From positions 60,060,205-60,124,204 of the forward strand of contig NC_052351.1 in NCBI RefSeq assembly GCF_009727055.1: a stretch of 64,000 nt of DNA. Direction: 5' to 3'. Both the position numbers and the translations under genes were made by a program. This DNA is from Benincasa hispida (taxonomy: Eukaryota; Streptophyta; Magnoliopsida; Cucurbitales; Cucurbitaceae). Each line of letters begins with the position of its first letter. Within the stretch, counting starts at the first letter, position 1. Of the stretch, positions 23,867-35,469 are shown one piece after another. The notes under the pieces were generated by a model. The model was not told the DNA's origin. It did not search any database and was given only the letters and a program-made list of their open reading frames with translations.

Positions 23867-23959
23867 TGCTAGAAAAAGGAAATCAATTTAGTTGTTGGTT
23901 CCCATCTTCTTTTATCCCGTCCCATTTCTACATTCATAACTTCATTTCTCATAAACAAT

Positions 23960-26900
23960 ATGGCCATCCAGCAACATTCACCTCTTGAGCTTGAACCATG
24001 GAATGACTTGAATGGCAAAGTGGTGATGGTGACCGGAGCCTCAGCGGGGCTCGGCCGTGAGTTCTGTCTCGATCTCGCTAGTGCTGGATGCAAAATCATT
24101 GCTGCAGCGCGCCGAACCGATAGGCTCCATTCTCTTTGCAACGAAATCAATCAAGTTGATTATTCAGTCTCGTCGTCGATATTCGGCCACGCGATCTCCC
24201 CCATGGCGGCGGTGGAGAGCCGCCGAGCCGTGGCTGTGGAGCTTGATGTTTGTGCCAATGGAAAGAGTATTGAGGAGAGCGTAAGAAAAGCTTGGGATTC
24301 TTTTGGATTCATTGACACCCTGATTAACAATGCTGGTTTAAGAGGTAAGTTATGGTTTTATCATGTTGAATTCGAGAGCATTTATATAAGATGAAGAAGG
24401 ACACCCGGATTTATTATTATTATTATTTTGTAATATGTGGGATGCAAAAATCAATTGGGATAAAGATTAGGGTTAATTATAATGGGCATCTTTTTTAGGC
24501 TGATAATTAAAATGTATACTAACATTATTTTTAAGAAATTGCAAATATAAAACAATCTTTTTAGTGATGGACTCCATCACTGATAAACTTCTATCGATGA
24601 TATAGTCCACTACTGATAGACTTCGAGGGTTTGATCTAAATTTTGCTATATCTACAAATTCTTGTATTGTGTTATATATATGTACTAATACTTTGAGTAT
24701 GATCACTATATTATTTGTAGCTACCCCGAAGATTAAACTATTAACTTTTTGAATGGTAATTGGTGTGTCTCTATATTCATTGAATGTACTCGAATATGAA
24801 AGACGACGATTTTATTTCTTAGCGGCTATTTTTTAGAGAATGAAACAAAAGGATCAAGGGGTACACCCGAACATCTCCACTAGGTGGATACTTTCTTAGC
24901 ACCCCATCATCTCCCTAAAAGATATATCATTAAGTTCAAGAGGGAGTATAAAGATAACAATGGTCAACACAGAACCTATGTGGCTAGAGGATAGTCCATT
25001 GGTCAAAGTAAGGAAAATTACACTTGAAATTTCTTAGTGGCTAGTTAGTTTGTAAGGTTATATTAATGTCTACAAATAACCGATGCTTGGGAATAACTTA
25101 CACAAACCCTAAATCTCAAAAATTTAGGAGCTAAATTGATTCAAACTTCAAAGACTAAAATTCTAATTTATTTGATAGCATATAATATTTCATTTTTAAA
25201 AAAATGTCCATATAAGCATGGTGCACAATTTTTTTAAAAAAGGAAATATATCATATTGCAAGTTATTTCATTTTTAAATAAATTTAAATTTAATTAAGTA
25301 TTAATTATAGTTAATTTTAATCTTTAAACTTTTAAGTTTATCTTTATTTAAAAAGAAATACGCATAAACTTAAATTTCACAGGCTCAGTTAATCATCTAA
25401 ATATTCCATTAATTATTTAAATATATACTTGAAAAAGTAATCCAAAAAAAGTTAAAAAAAATAATGAAAGTTGATAGACAGATAAACCTTAACATTGAAG
25501 GAAAATTAAAAACAAAAACTTGGAGGTTAATTAAAAATCTAAAAAATAAATGAAAGAAGGAAAAAAAAAAAGAAAATGGAAAGAGAAAAAAACAACCGAA
25601 AAAAAGCGAAAGGATGGGTGAAAAGGTGCACCTAGTAGGTCATGACAACTATACCCAACTATACTCCTAAAAAAATCTTGCATTCTCGTCTCTTTTAGAT
25701 ACGAATATCCTCCCATTTTTTAATTTTGTTATATAGAGACGAGAATTACTTGGGTCATGTTTTCGTTTTGGTGGCTAAGTTTCAAAATGTTATATACTTA
25801 TATTTCTGAGTTTTGAGTTAAACTTCCATTTGATCTCCAAGTTCAAAATGTTACTCATTTTTACTTTAAAATTTTGAATTTAGTTTTTCATTTGATCCTT
25901 AATGTTTCTTATTATTGTTGGTTGATTATATTTACATGGAGGTAAAAGAAAGTAAGAATGTGTAATATGTTGAAATCTAAGGACTAAGTAGAATATAAAC
26001 TAAAACTTAAGAGTAAACATGTAACATTTTGAAAAATAAAAATCAAATAGAAACTAACCTAAAACCGTAGAAACTCGAACACGTATTTTTCTCACTATGT
26101 TATGAAAATATCATATTTCCATCACCATTTTTCTTTTCATGACATTGCTTGAAGGGAGTGTAAAGTCTCCACTTGAATTGAGTGAGGAAGAATGGGATCA
26201 TACAATGAGAACAAATCTTAGAGGACAATGGTTGGTATCAAAACATATATGCATACTCATGCACAAAGCAAGTCGAGGTGGATCTATTATCAATATTTCT
26301 TCGATTAGTGGTCTCAATAGAGCAGTACAAACTGGAGCCCTAGCTTATATTACTTCAAAGGCCGCCTTAAACACTTTGACAAAGGTAAACTTTCTTATTA
26401 TGTGTAGATGATTTTTTGGCTTGTAGCTTTAATTAATTATGAGATCAGTCAAGCTTTGTACATATGTGTTTGTGTATGTAGCATATATGTTAATAGTTAC
26501 AAAATAACATGAGTCTATTCAACATGGGTTTAATTTTTATTTGAAAAATATATATATATTTTTTATGTCCGAAGTTTGAGTTTAGTAGCATTTTGGTCTT
26601 TCAAAGTTTTAGACGGGAGAAGAGGAGCCTGGAGAAGTTTCTCCTTTTTTTTTTTAAGAGAGAAGGAAAGAGAAAAAATTAAAAAAAATGGCAACGAGCG
26701 ATGCGAGGGTTTGTTGGCACTGGTGATGTTTGTGAGGGAGAAAGACGAACAAGAAAAAAAGAGAGAGAACAAGATAAATGTACACTGGAAAGATGAATGA
26801 TGAATGTAGTTTGAAATTTTAGGGATCAAAAGTCGTCTTCTTCTTCTTCTTCTTCTTTTTTTTTTTTTTTTTTTTGATAATATGTGAGTGGGGAGTCGAA

Positions 26901-27507
26901 CTTTTGACTTGTTAATAGATTTTTGTTTTTTTGTTTTTTTGGAAAAATACATTTTTTGGTGAAGATTCTATAGTCATAAAGTTTTGAGTAGTTTGATTTT
27001 ATTTTAGTTTCTATGTTTAAAAATGTTACAATTTTATCCTTAAAATTGGAAATTCATTTAAGTTTGGTTCCCTAAGTTTAAAGATTCATACATTTAACAT
27101 CGATTTTACACTTAATACTCATTTTTAGTATTTTTTTTTCGTGTAATTCAAAATAATTATAAATTCATTTTGATGGTGAAAATTTAATTAATTATAATTT
27201 GTCTTAAAATTATTATTTATTGCAACAGGTTATGGCCAGGGAATTAGGTGCACACAAAATTAGAGTGAATTGCATATGTCCTGGACTATTTAAATCTGAA
27301 ATTACAAAAGATCTGATGGAAAAAGATTGGATTAAAAATGTAACAAGAAGAACGATCCCGTTAAAAACACATGGAACTTCAGATCCAGCACTAACAAGAA
27401 CCGTTCGATATCTTATCCATGACTCTTCTAAATATGTAACGGGTAACATCTTCATTGCTGATGCAGGCAACTCTTTACCTGGTGTCCCAATCTTCTCATC
27501 CCTTTGA
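23960..27507 (+). CDS. short-chain dehydrogenase/reductase (SDR), three exons, 297 aa
   Basis: Exons are 23960-24344, 26155-26384 and 27229-27507. Introns are GT-AG (AG|GTAAGT...GAAG|GG and AAG|GTAAAC...CAACAG|GT), with phases 1 and 0. The start ATG has a good context (ACAATGGC). The protein shows a Rossmann nucleotide-binding motif TGASAGLG at residues 25-32, NNAG at 123-126, a conserved Asn in TNLRG (149), catalytic Ser178 in NISS, the YxxxK pair Tyr193 and Lys197, and CPG at 222-224. All SDR landmarks are intact and the length is normal for a classical SDR. Plant homologues are often labelled 3-oxoacyl-ACP-reductase FabG-like, but substrate and reaction direction cannot be told from sequence. 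NAD(P)(H)-dependent oxidoreduction is the expected chemistry. I see no clear transit peptide or peroxisomal SKL end, so a cytosolic location is likely. Confidence 0.92.
24345..26154. other. SDR intron 1, with a short dispersed palindromic repeat
   Basis: This 1810-bp AT-rich intron includes a stretch at about 24560-24630 with GTGATGGACTCCATCACTGATA and CTACTGATAGACTTC words that partly fold back on themselves; this looks like a small dispersed repeat. Around 25760-26060 there are TTTGATC / CAAAATGTTAC-type words that recur in intron 2 near 26990-27090. No nested coding sequence is seen. Confidence 0.6.
26385..27228. other. SDR intron 2
   Basis: 844 bp, with a TTC microsatellite running into a T-run (about 26834-26875) and a T-run near 26645. 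ORFs called here on both strands are low-complexity. Confidence 0.7.
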
Positions 27508-27582
27508 ATATCTTTGCTTCAAGTTCATATAATTTCTTTGTATAATCATGCCAATTGGAATTATGTATACATATTCGTGGAC

Positions 27583-27588
27583 AATAAA
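27583..27588 (+). terminator. polyadenylation signal of the SDR gene
   Basis: AATAAA occurs 76 bp after the TGA stop, overlapping a second ATAATAAG-like word. This fits a short plant 3' UTR ending near 27600-27620. Confidence 0.5.
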
Positions 27589-27609
27589 TAATAAGATGAA
27601 TACAAAATG

Positions 27610-27989
27610 CAATCACTTATAATATCCTTTCTTCTACTTGTGAACTCCCTTCACGACGCAAAGCAACTCAGGCTCCTCATAAGGCTTAAGAAATCCTTCT
27701 CGATGAACAAAGTCTTAGACTCCCTCTAGGATCAAACAATCTTCGTAAATAGTAATGAGAATTAACGAAGAATACACTGCCACAAATGCAACACAGAGAA
27801 CTTCACCTTCACCTCAAAGAGAAAGCTCTTACCAAATAAATACGACGCACAATATGCTCAAACAATGAATGTAGCGGCAACCCTAGCAGACGATCTTCTT
27901 GAGCATAAATAGCATAGCAGAAACAAGGAAAATAATCCCACAAAAAATCACCAGCCCATCAGAAAGGAAACTTTTTCATAAGAAATATT
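27610..27989. other. intergenic stretch, no gene seen
   Basis: Moderately AT-rich sequence with no readable domain. It may be the distal, unreadable part of the minus-strand copia remnant or an unrelated repeat. Confidence 0.35.
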
Positions 27990-29150
27990 CTATAGAATAT
28001 GATAAATAAGGAAAGAAATATTCGGCAGAATTAGCAACTGAAAAGACAAATTGTAAGACAAGATCCATTTGCGAAAAGAGAAGAGACAACTCTAGACAGC
28101 TCAAGAAAGTGAAGTCAAGAACTTAAACAAATATATTTAGCCAAACTCTCTATTTTCATAGACTCCATGAGCTCCAAATGTAATAATTTCCTAATACAAT
28201 TGGAAATAGTATGGGGTACCTATTTATGAGCCTCATGAGTTTATTTACCAGCTTGACAGTCATAACAAATTGTTTCATTTGGGACTAGCAAAGATGAAAG
28301 ACCAAAAATTGCATTCTTCAAAATAGCCTTTTGAATAGACTTTATACTTAAATGCCAAAAACATTTGTGCCACAAACTTGCTTCCTCTTGACGAGAGAGA
28401 TGACAGACCTGCGATGTATCATTAGAGGATCATAAATAACAGTTACTGGAAGAGCATATACCTGTCATGACAAGAGCCTTGACATCATATCTGACAATAC
28501 ATTTGTCTTTAGAAAAACTTACATTTAGCCTTTGATCATATAATTGACTAATATTGAGAAGATTCGCTGTAAGCTCTTCAACCAACATCACATCACTGTG
28601 AGAAGGTAGACCAAGAAAATGCAGTTTTTGTTTTCCAACAATTTTTCCAGTAGCTCCATCCCCATAAGTAATATGTCCATAACTCATAGGTTTGAGGTAA
28701 AAAATGTAGCTCTTTTTACATCGTCAGCAGTGCTGGTGCAGGTTTTTATTAAACAATGTTCGACTTATGTGTGTTAAGCATATAGCTAGTGTTCTTTCTG
28801 AGCTAGGATCAAACTCTTTTTTTTAGTATGATTGGGTCCCGCTATGGTAGAACCTGGTGAACCGGGCATACTATTGAATTGAAGTTCATTCTCTTTCCTA
28901 AACTATGTGGTACGTTATATATTCTTTCTACCAACTCAATCAAAATAAAAGCTAAAATATTGCAACTACATAAAAAAACCAGGGCTCCAATCATGTGTCT
29001 AGAGCTAACACTATCAAAGAACAAGTCTTCCTTAACTGAAAACCTGAGGGAAGTTAGAACAACATTGCATTTGTATTGCGCCTTTTTAATACTCCACACT
29101 TGTGTCATTTGAGGAGAGTTATATCTGCTACAAAACGACATAATAGGCAT
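27990..29150 (-). pseudogene. Ty1/copia protease and pre-integrase remnant (element D, distal half)
   Basis: On the minus strand from 29150 the order is YNSPQMTQVWSIKKAQYKC, then the protease site FDSVSSRHM (copia norm is D-S-G), then YGDGATGKIVGKQKLHFLG and LLNISQLYDQ. Next comes NCYLW-like sequence, then LWHKCFWHLS and ICYDCQAGK (the GAG-pre-integrase and integrase zinc region). After 28200 it decays to LELMESMKIESLA-like traces. Several frame changes exist, for example near 28690-28840, where a stretch is replaced. The upstream half of the same polyprotein resumes on the minus strand at 61253, so the 32-kb nest was inserted into this element. Confidence 0.82.
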
Positions 29151-29155
29151 GTTAG
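29151..29155. repeat. left target-site duplication of the outer copia (GTTAG)
   Basis: It pairs with GTTAT at 61248-61252, one mismatch. The flanking minus-strand copia sequences on the two sides join into one polyprotein order (zinc-knuckle region then pre-protease region), which supports a single insertion event. Confidence 0.65.
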
Positions 29156-30998
29156 GGTTGGGTTTTATGTCTTCAATGTCACGGTTTATAAACAATAAAC
29201 GTATTCTATTTTACAATAATGTTGTTATTGAGATTTATTATGTAAAAATATTATTGAATATGTGAATTGCATTTAAGAACCCTAAATTTAATAAACTAGG
29301 ACCCCTGGCTATAGCATGAATACTTGAACTATATATCGAGAGATAAAAGTGGATCAAGTTTGAGTAATAGCCAAAATAATCTATAATATAGGGATAAGGT
29401 AGGGTACCTTATCCATGGACACTATGGATGTGGCTCAGTTTGTATTTGATATAAATGATGTGATCATGAATCGCTCATGTGAAGACATGCGAGTGGAGGC
29501 ACCCTATGCAATGAGTTCGCATAAGACTAGACCGAAAAATAGTCACTTTTACTTTATAACACCGTTTACTGTTAAAATTGACTATTTCAATACAAAGACC
29601 TAGGTAATTCGATCTTAATCTCGAGCTACTATCAACTCCTATTTATTCGGGATTATCCTTTAGTCTACATGGGTGAGAGTGGCCCAGGTTTATCGACTCA
29701 ATAAGCTTACCGTTTTAAGGATAAGACCGGGTAGATAGTTGGGGACATAGTCCTCCAAGATGGAATTCACTCCTACTCGATTCCAAGGAAAGTAGATAGG
29801 TTATTCTCTTAAGTGTTGACTCCAGGTCTTAAACAAGGGGCTCTAACCTCTTATTAGCTTGAGAGGGACTCGGTTTGGTGGTTGGAGTACAAACCAATTG
29901 TTCATTAGAGGATCAGTGAAACTTAAGGAACAAGATGTAATTATAAGAGTAAAATGGAAATTTTAATCGAGCTATATTTATGAACAACTTGTGAAGGATT
30001 GACTTACTAATAATGGTTATATCAAGAGGACAAAAATATATCTATAGTGAGGAGAGTGCAACTACTGGGCTATAGTGGAATGTTCTAATAGTTAATGAAT
30101 ATTGGTTAACTAGGTTAAAGAGTTTAGCCGGTTAATCTTGGATGGTTGGAGCTCATGATCTGTAGGTCCTTAGGTCCCCTTGCTAGCTCATATCGAACTA
30201 AACTTTAGAACAGTGTAATGAGAAAAATTGAAACGATCAAATTCTATGTAGAAAGTAGGTGTTAATTATATTTGATATACTTAACGTCTTATCGTTTAAT
30301 TATGAATTATAAAATATGGAGTGTTGAAAATCGTTTAATATGATCTAAATATTGTACACATGAATAGGGATTCATGATCGGGATTGGTATTAATTATTAA
30401 TTTAATATTTGGTATTAAATTAATTATTTAAAATTAATTATATGAGTTAATTTTATTTAAAATTTAGAAGAATTCGTTTATAATTAGAAATTCAAAATTA
30501 AATGAATTTCAAGAGGTAGTGGTTGCTTCATTTGAACCTTTTTTAAACACCTCAATTCCTACTAATTTATCTTCAATTTGGTGTCACTTTGAGATGAATT
30601 TGATTTGTATGATTTCTTTTTTAAATAGATTAAAGATTGCTAATTTGGTTTTTGATGGTTTGGCTTTTGAAGCAGTTTTTTTTTCCCTCTAAAAAACACA
30701 CACCCCCAATTATCTCAAACCTCCATTTTCTCTTAAATTCATCACAAATTTGGATCCCACAATTCGTTCTAGGGCCAGAGAATAGTGGAAAAAATTATAG
30801 CGGTAGTCCACAAAGTATTCTTGATAAAAAAAAAAAAAAAAAAAAACATCCAGAAGATTGCTTCAATTTCAAGCTACATCAAGGTTTGTTCTTCAATTCT
30901 GTTTTTTAAGTTTTGAACAAGCATTAATCCATAAAATTAATGCAATTAGAGTGCTTTAGATCCTAATTGCTTCTGCTTGACTGTTCCTTACTCTTACA
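29156..30998 (+). repeat. 5' LTR of the outer copia
   Basis: 1843 bp. The first base of the expected TG start has changed (GGTTGGGTTTTATG). It carries the family blocks CATGAATACTTGAAC, AGGGTACCTTATCC, TAAGTGTTGACTCC and GAGAGTGCAACTACTGG, and ends CTCTTACA directly before the PBS. It contains an A-run near 30828-30846. Confidence 0.8.
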
Positions 30999-30999
30999 G

Positions 31000-31013
31000 T
31001 TGGCACCAGAGCC
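31000..31013 (+). promoter_or_regulatory. primer-binding site of the outer copia
   Basis: TTGGCACCAGAGCC follows the LTR after one base. It is a two-base variant of TTGGTATCAGAGC (initiator methionine tRNA complement). Confidence 0.75.
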
Positions 31014-31926
31014 TGTTTTTAGAACTCAGTTTGCATTAATTTAAGCTTAATGGTTGAAATTTCATGAGATGAATGTAATGGTTGTTAAAGTTGGATATAA
31101 TACGGTTTTGGTATCAAATTAAGCTTCAATTTGTTGAAATTATTGTAATATCCCACTTGTATATCGACTTTAATGTGTAAAGAAGAGTCTGTAATTTTGC
31201 TAGAGTCATTAAAGTTGAAATTAAGTTGTAATTTGAAAATATTTGGAGCAAAACTAAAATAGGGAGCTAGGACCCAAGCCGAAGCGTCGTAACGCTCTTA
31301 ACAGCGTTGGAATGCTATTCTTCATTTTTTCAGAAGTACATGCAGGAAGAAGAACAATCCAATAGGACCGGTTCGATCCAGTTCAACCTAATTCTAACCG
31401 GTTCTATCTTATTTGAAGCCTTGGAGGTTCGGTTCAAGCTATTTCCACCTGGTTCGGGCCGGTTCGAAGTGTTCAGAAGTGGCTCAAGTCGATTTTCAAT
31501 TATTCTGGTAATAATTTAGTGTGTTTAATTAATTATGCATTATGAATGTATGTTTTAAAAATTTGTTTGTGTATAAAGTATTTAATATAGATTTAAAATT
31601 CCACCATAGGATAAGTATATTTCATGCAATGAAAGTATGTTATAAATGTTATAATACATAGTATGCATATATAGGATTTCATGAGAATTAATATAAGTTT
31701 GTTGTATTAATTTATGAAATTTTTTATGTATGTTATAGATATTGTCTAAGTTGTAAGTGTTATAAAATGAATTAGACTTTTAAATCTATAACAAAGAAAA
31801 TTGCATGCTCACATAGGGTGAACAAACACAATCTTTTTAATAGTTAAAATAGGTCGATAACTTGTAAAACTAAGGTTACAAGAAAACTCACCCGACAAGA
31901 TCCTATCTAAGGCTAGAGGTATTTAA
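31014..31926 (+). other. outer copia leader, 5' part
   Basis: Untranslated leader parallel to 33570-34570 of the inner element (for example GTGTTTAATTAATTATG and CAAGATCCTATCTAAGGC). It ends at TTTAA, where the inner copia is inserted, and continues at 42522. The ORF at 31307-31519 lies in it and has no domain. Confidence 0.75.
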
Positions 31927-33554
31927 TATTGGGTTGTATGTCCTAAAACTCGTAGTTTGTAAAGATTAAATATATTCTATTTTGCAATAAAGATGTTATT
32001 GAGTTTATTTAATAAAGTTGTTATTGAATATATGAATTGGACCTTTTAAACTTAAATCCAATAAACTAAAAACCCTGGCTATAACATGAATACTTGGACT
32101 TTATATGGAGACATAAAAGTGGATCAAGTTCGAGTAATAGCCAAAACGGTCAATAAGTATAAGGATAAGAGTGGGTACCTTGTCCTGAGGACATTATGGA
32201 TACGGCTTACTTTGTAATTGTTACAATAGTTGTAAGGGGTTACAAACAATGTGATCCTAAATGTTCATGTGCAGACATGTGACTGAGGGCATCCTATACA
32301 ATGAGTTTGCATCAAATTGAAGCACAAAATAGTCACTTTTACTTTATAACACAATTTACTTATAAAACTGACTATTTCAAATCGATGACCTAGGTAACTG
32401 ATCTTAATCCTGAGCTAACTATGAACTTCTGTTTATTCTGGATTACTCTTTAATCTGCATAGGTGAGAGTGGCTCAACCTCATTGATCCAATAATTCTCC
32501 CATTTTAGGGGCAAGACCCGGTAGATAGCTAGGGACATAGTTCTACAAGACAGAATTCGCTCCTACCCACTTTTAGGGTTATGAGATAGGTTGTTCTCTT
32601 AAGTGTTGAATCCAACTCTTGAACAAGAGGCCCAACCCTCTCTAAGGCTTGAGAGGGACTCGGTTTGATAGTTGGACCACAAACCAATTGTTCATTAGAG
32701 GATCAATGAGACTTAAAGAGCAAGATGTAATTACAGGGGTAAAGTAGTAATTTTGACCCAGCTTCGATTATGAATAACATGGTGAAGAACAAACTTACTA
32801 ATCATGGTTAATTCAAGTGGACATAAATATATCTAGAGTGGGAAGAGTGCATCTACTGGGCTTTAGTGGAGTGCCATAGTAGTTAACGAATATTGATTAA
32901 TTGGGTTAAGGAGTTTAGTCGATTGATCTCGGATCATTGAAGCTCATGATCTGTAGGTCCATTAGGTTGCTAGCTCATATCGGACTAAATATTGGAACAG
33001 TATGTTGAGAGAATTTGAAATGTTCACATTCAGTTTAGGGAAGTATTAATTATATATGATATAACTAAACGTTTAATTATAGAATTAAACAAATTGGAGA
33101 TTTGTGAATATTTAAATATGATTTAAATATTTTACATGAATAGGGATTCATGTTTAAGATTGGTGTTTTATTAATTTAATATTTGATATTAAATTAATTA
33201 GATTAAATAAATTATTTAAAGTTAATTTTATATAAAATTAATCATTAGTATTAATTTTGTCTAAAATTAATTTTATTTAAAATAATTAGTTGAATTCCTT
33301 TAAAATCTCATCTCAAATATGGGTCCACAACCTGTTCCAATGTCCGAGAATAATGGGGAAGACTCTAGCGGTGGTCCACAAACGATTCGAGTTCTGAATA
33401 CAAGAAAAATTTGCTTCAATTTGGGGTTTTACAATGGTTGTGCTCCAAAACCTTATTTTTCCCTGATGAGCATGCTTGTTTAATCTCTAAAATTAATGTA
33501 ATTAGAGCGTTTAAGATCCTAATTGCTTCTGCATGTCAATTTTTAACACCAACA
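31927..33554 (+). repeat. 5' LTR of the inner copia
   Basis: 1628 bp, starting TATTGGGTTGTATGTCC (TG changed to TA) and ending CACCAACA. It pairs with 38967-42521. Confidence 0.82.
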
Positions 33555-33555
33555 A

Positions 33556-33568
33556 TTGGTATCAAAGC
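33556..33568 (+). promoter_or_regulatory. primer-binding site of the inner copia
   Basis: TTGGTATCAAAGC follows the LTR end after one base. It has one change from the consensus TTGGTATCAGAGC, complementary to initiator methionine tRNA. Confidence 0.85.
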
Positions 33569-35469
33569 ATGATTTAAGCACTCAATTTACGTTAATTTTT
33601 GCTTGGTGGATGTTTTTCATGAGATGAATGCAATGGTTGCTGAAATGGATATATTACAGTTTTGGCATTTAGACTTACCTTCATTTATTTGCAATTGTTG
33701 TAATTGGCCCCTTGTTTATGGGCCTTAATGTGAGAAGAAGGGTCTGTAAATTTGTTAGAGTTAGTAGAGTTGAAATTAGGCTATAATTAGAGAAGATTTG
33801 GAGCATTCATAGTAGAAAAATGAAACTGGGTTTTGCTTATGTCAAGAGGTGTCGCGGCACTGGTCTTCAAACTTTCAAGAATTGCGGGAGCGCCGCAACC
33901 CTGTTCTTGGTCCAACCCAGAAAATGTGCACATGAGGATCTAGTCCGACTGAACCAATTTAACCATTTTCGATCTGATTTAATCGATTTTAATCCTTGGT
34001 GGTCCAGTTCACCCCTTTTGCATCCTTGGTGGTCCTGTTCAAGCATTCTTCAGCTGGTTTGGGCCAACTTGAAGGGTTTGGGAGTGGTTTGGAGTAGTTT
34101 GTGCATTGTTGTTATAATAATTTAGGTGTTTGCTCAATTAGGATGTCAAAATTAGTCCATTTCAGTCTGTTTTAATTAATTATGTATTATGAATATATTT
34201 TTTATTTAAATAAATCTTGTTTGTGCATAAAGTATGCCATGTAGATTTAGAAATCCCACCATAGGAAAGCATGTTGCACAAAGTATGTTATAAGTGTTAT
34301 AATGTATTGTATGCATGTTTAGGGTTTTCAAGAGATTTGATATAAGTTGTTATATTAAATTATGGAATGTTGATGTATGTTAGATTTGTCTAAGTTCTAA
34401 TTGTTATAAAATGAATTAGACATTTAAAATCTATAACAAAGATAAATGCATGGTCACCTAGAGTAGACAAAAGACAACTTGTTTTAATAGTTAAAATAGG
34501 TCGTTATCTTATAAAACTTCGGTTAGAAACTCACCCGATAAGATCCTGTCTAAGGCTAGAGGTACTTAATTTGATGATTTACAGAACACCTGCTACCTAG
34601 GGACCGAACAGGTTATTGAGTTTGGTTAATCAAATTTTATGAGCATGTGTGAGCGATGTAAGGTAATAAATGGGCTATCACTTAGACATCGTAGGTTAAA
34701 ATCCAGTATAAAAGTTATACTCGGACAAACACCTAGACTTAGGTTGTTTAATTAGCTAGAATATACCTAAGTAAAAGTATATCCAAATTGACTAGTACAC
34801 TTCAGTAGAAGATCAATAATATATATGATATATTATTTTTAGCTCTCAAGTCCTTAAAAGTTCACACCATGAGATTAATGCTCGGTTTCGTGTTACTTTT
34901 ATCGCGATTGCTTCATTCGAAAAGTATTTGCATGGGTCAATAGTAAGGTGAATAGGGGAAGTTGTTCCTAGTAAGTGGGAGAAGGAAATGACACATATCC
35001 TATGGTCTCTTCCATTAGGTTGCATCATGAGATTCCCATGATCCTCCTTCGTGTCGTTTTAGTATGACCACCATTGTGACTTGGGGATCGAAACACCGCA
35101 AACTCCATAAATGGATAGGGTCTTTTAGTTCCATCTTTAGCATTGTCTGCACCTTGGTAGCCTGTTGATACAATTTTTTGAGATCTAAAATGGAAGGTTA
35201 CACTTATAAAGGTTTATTAAGTGTTAGTAAGTTCTTGACCAAAAAGAGATAACTAAATACTATAGGAATAAGACTTATTCTAGTATTAGTATTTAGTCAA
35301 GAATATCTTGGTTCAGTGAAGAAGTAATTGACTGTCCCTCGATAGCAATTATTCTGACTCACTAAAGTATCGTTGCAATTAATAATGAGATATGGGTACA
35401 TTATTACTTTTGCTAAATCTGATTGGTTTTAGTAGCAGTTCACTAATAGAACTTGTTTATATTTTCAGC
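33569..35469 (+). other. long untranslated leader of the inner copia
   Basis: A leader of 1.9 kb between PBS and gag ATG, unusually long for copia. The ORF at 33820-34125 has no domain and no counterpart frame in the outer leader. The AAGGTGAATAGGGGAAGTTG block near 34945 is single here but duplicated in the outer element (42888-42989). Confidence 0.75.

Noticed and set aside
24345..24394. Exon 1 ORF continuing to 24394 as a short single-exon SDR
   Set aside because: The reading leaves SDR similarity exactly at AG|GTAAGT and the next exon restores the NNAG-R-G-S continuation, so 24345 on is intron.
26563..26952. Opposed ORFs in SDR intron 2
   Set aside because: Low-complexity Lys/Arg or Phe/Ser products of T, A and TTC runs inside a clear intron.
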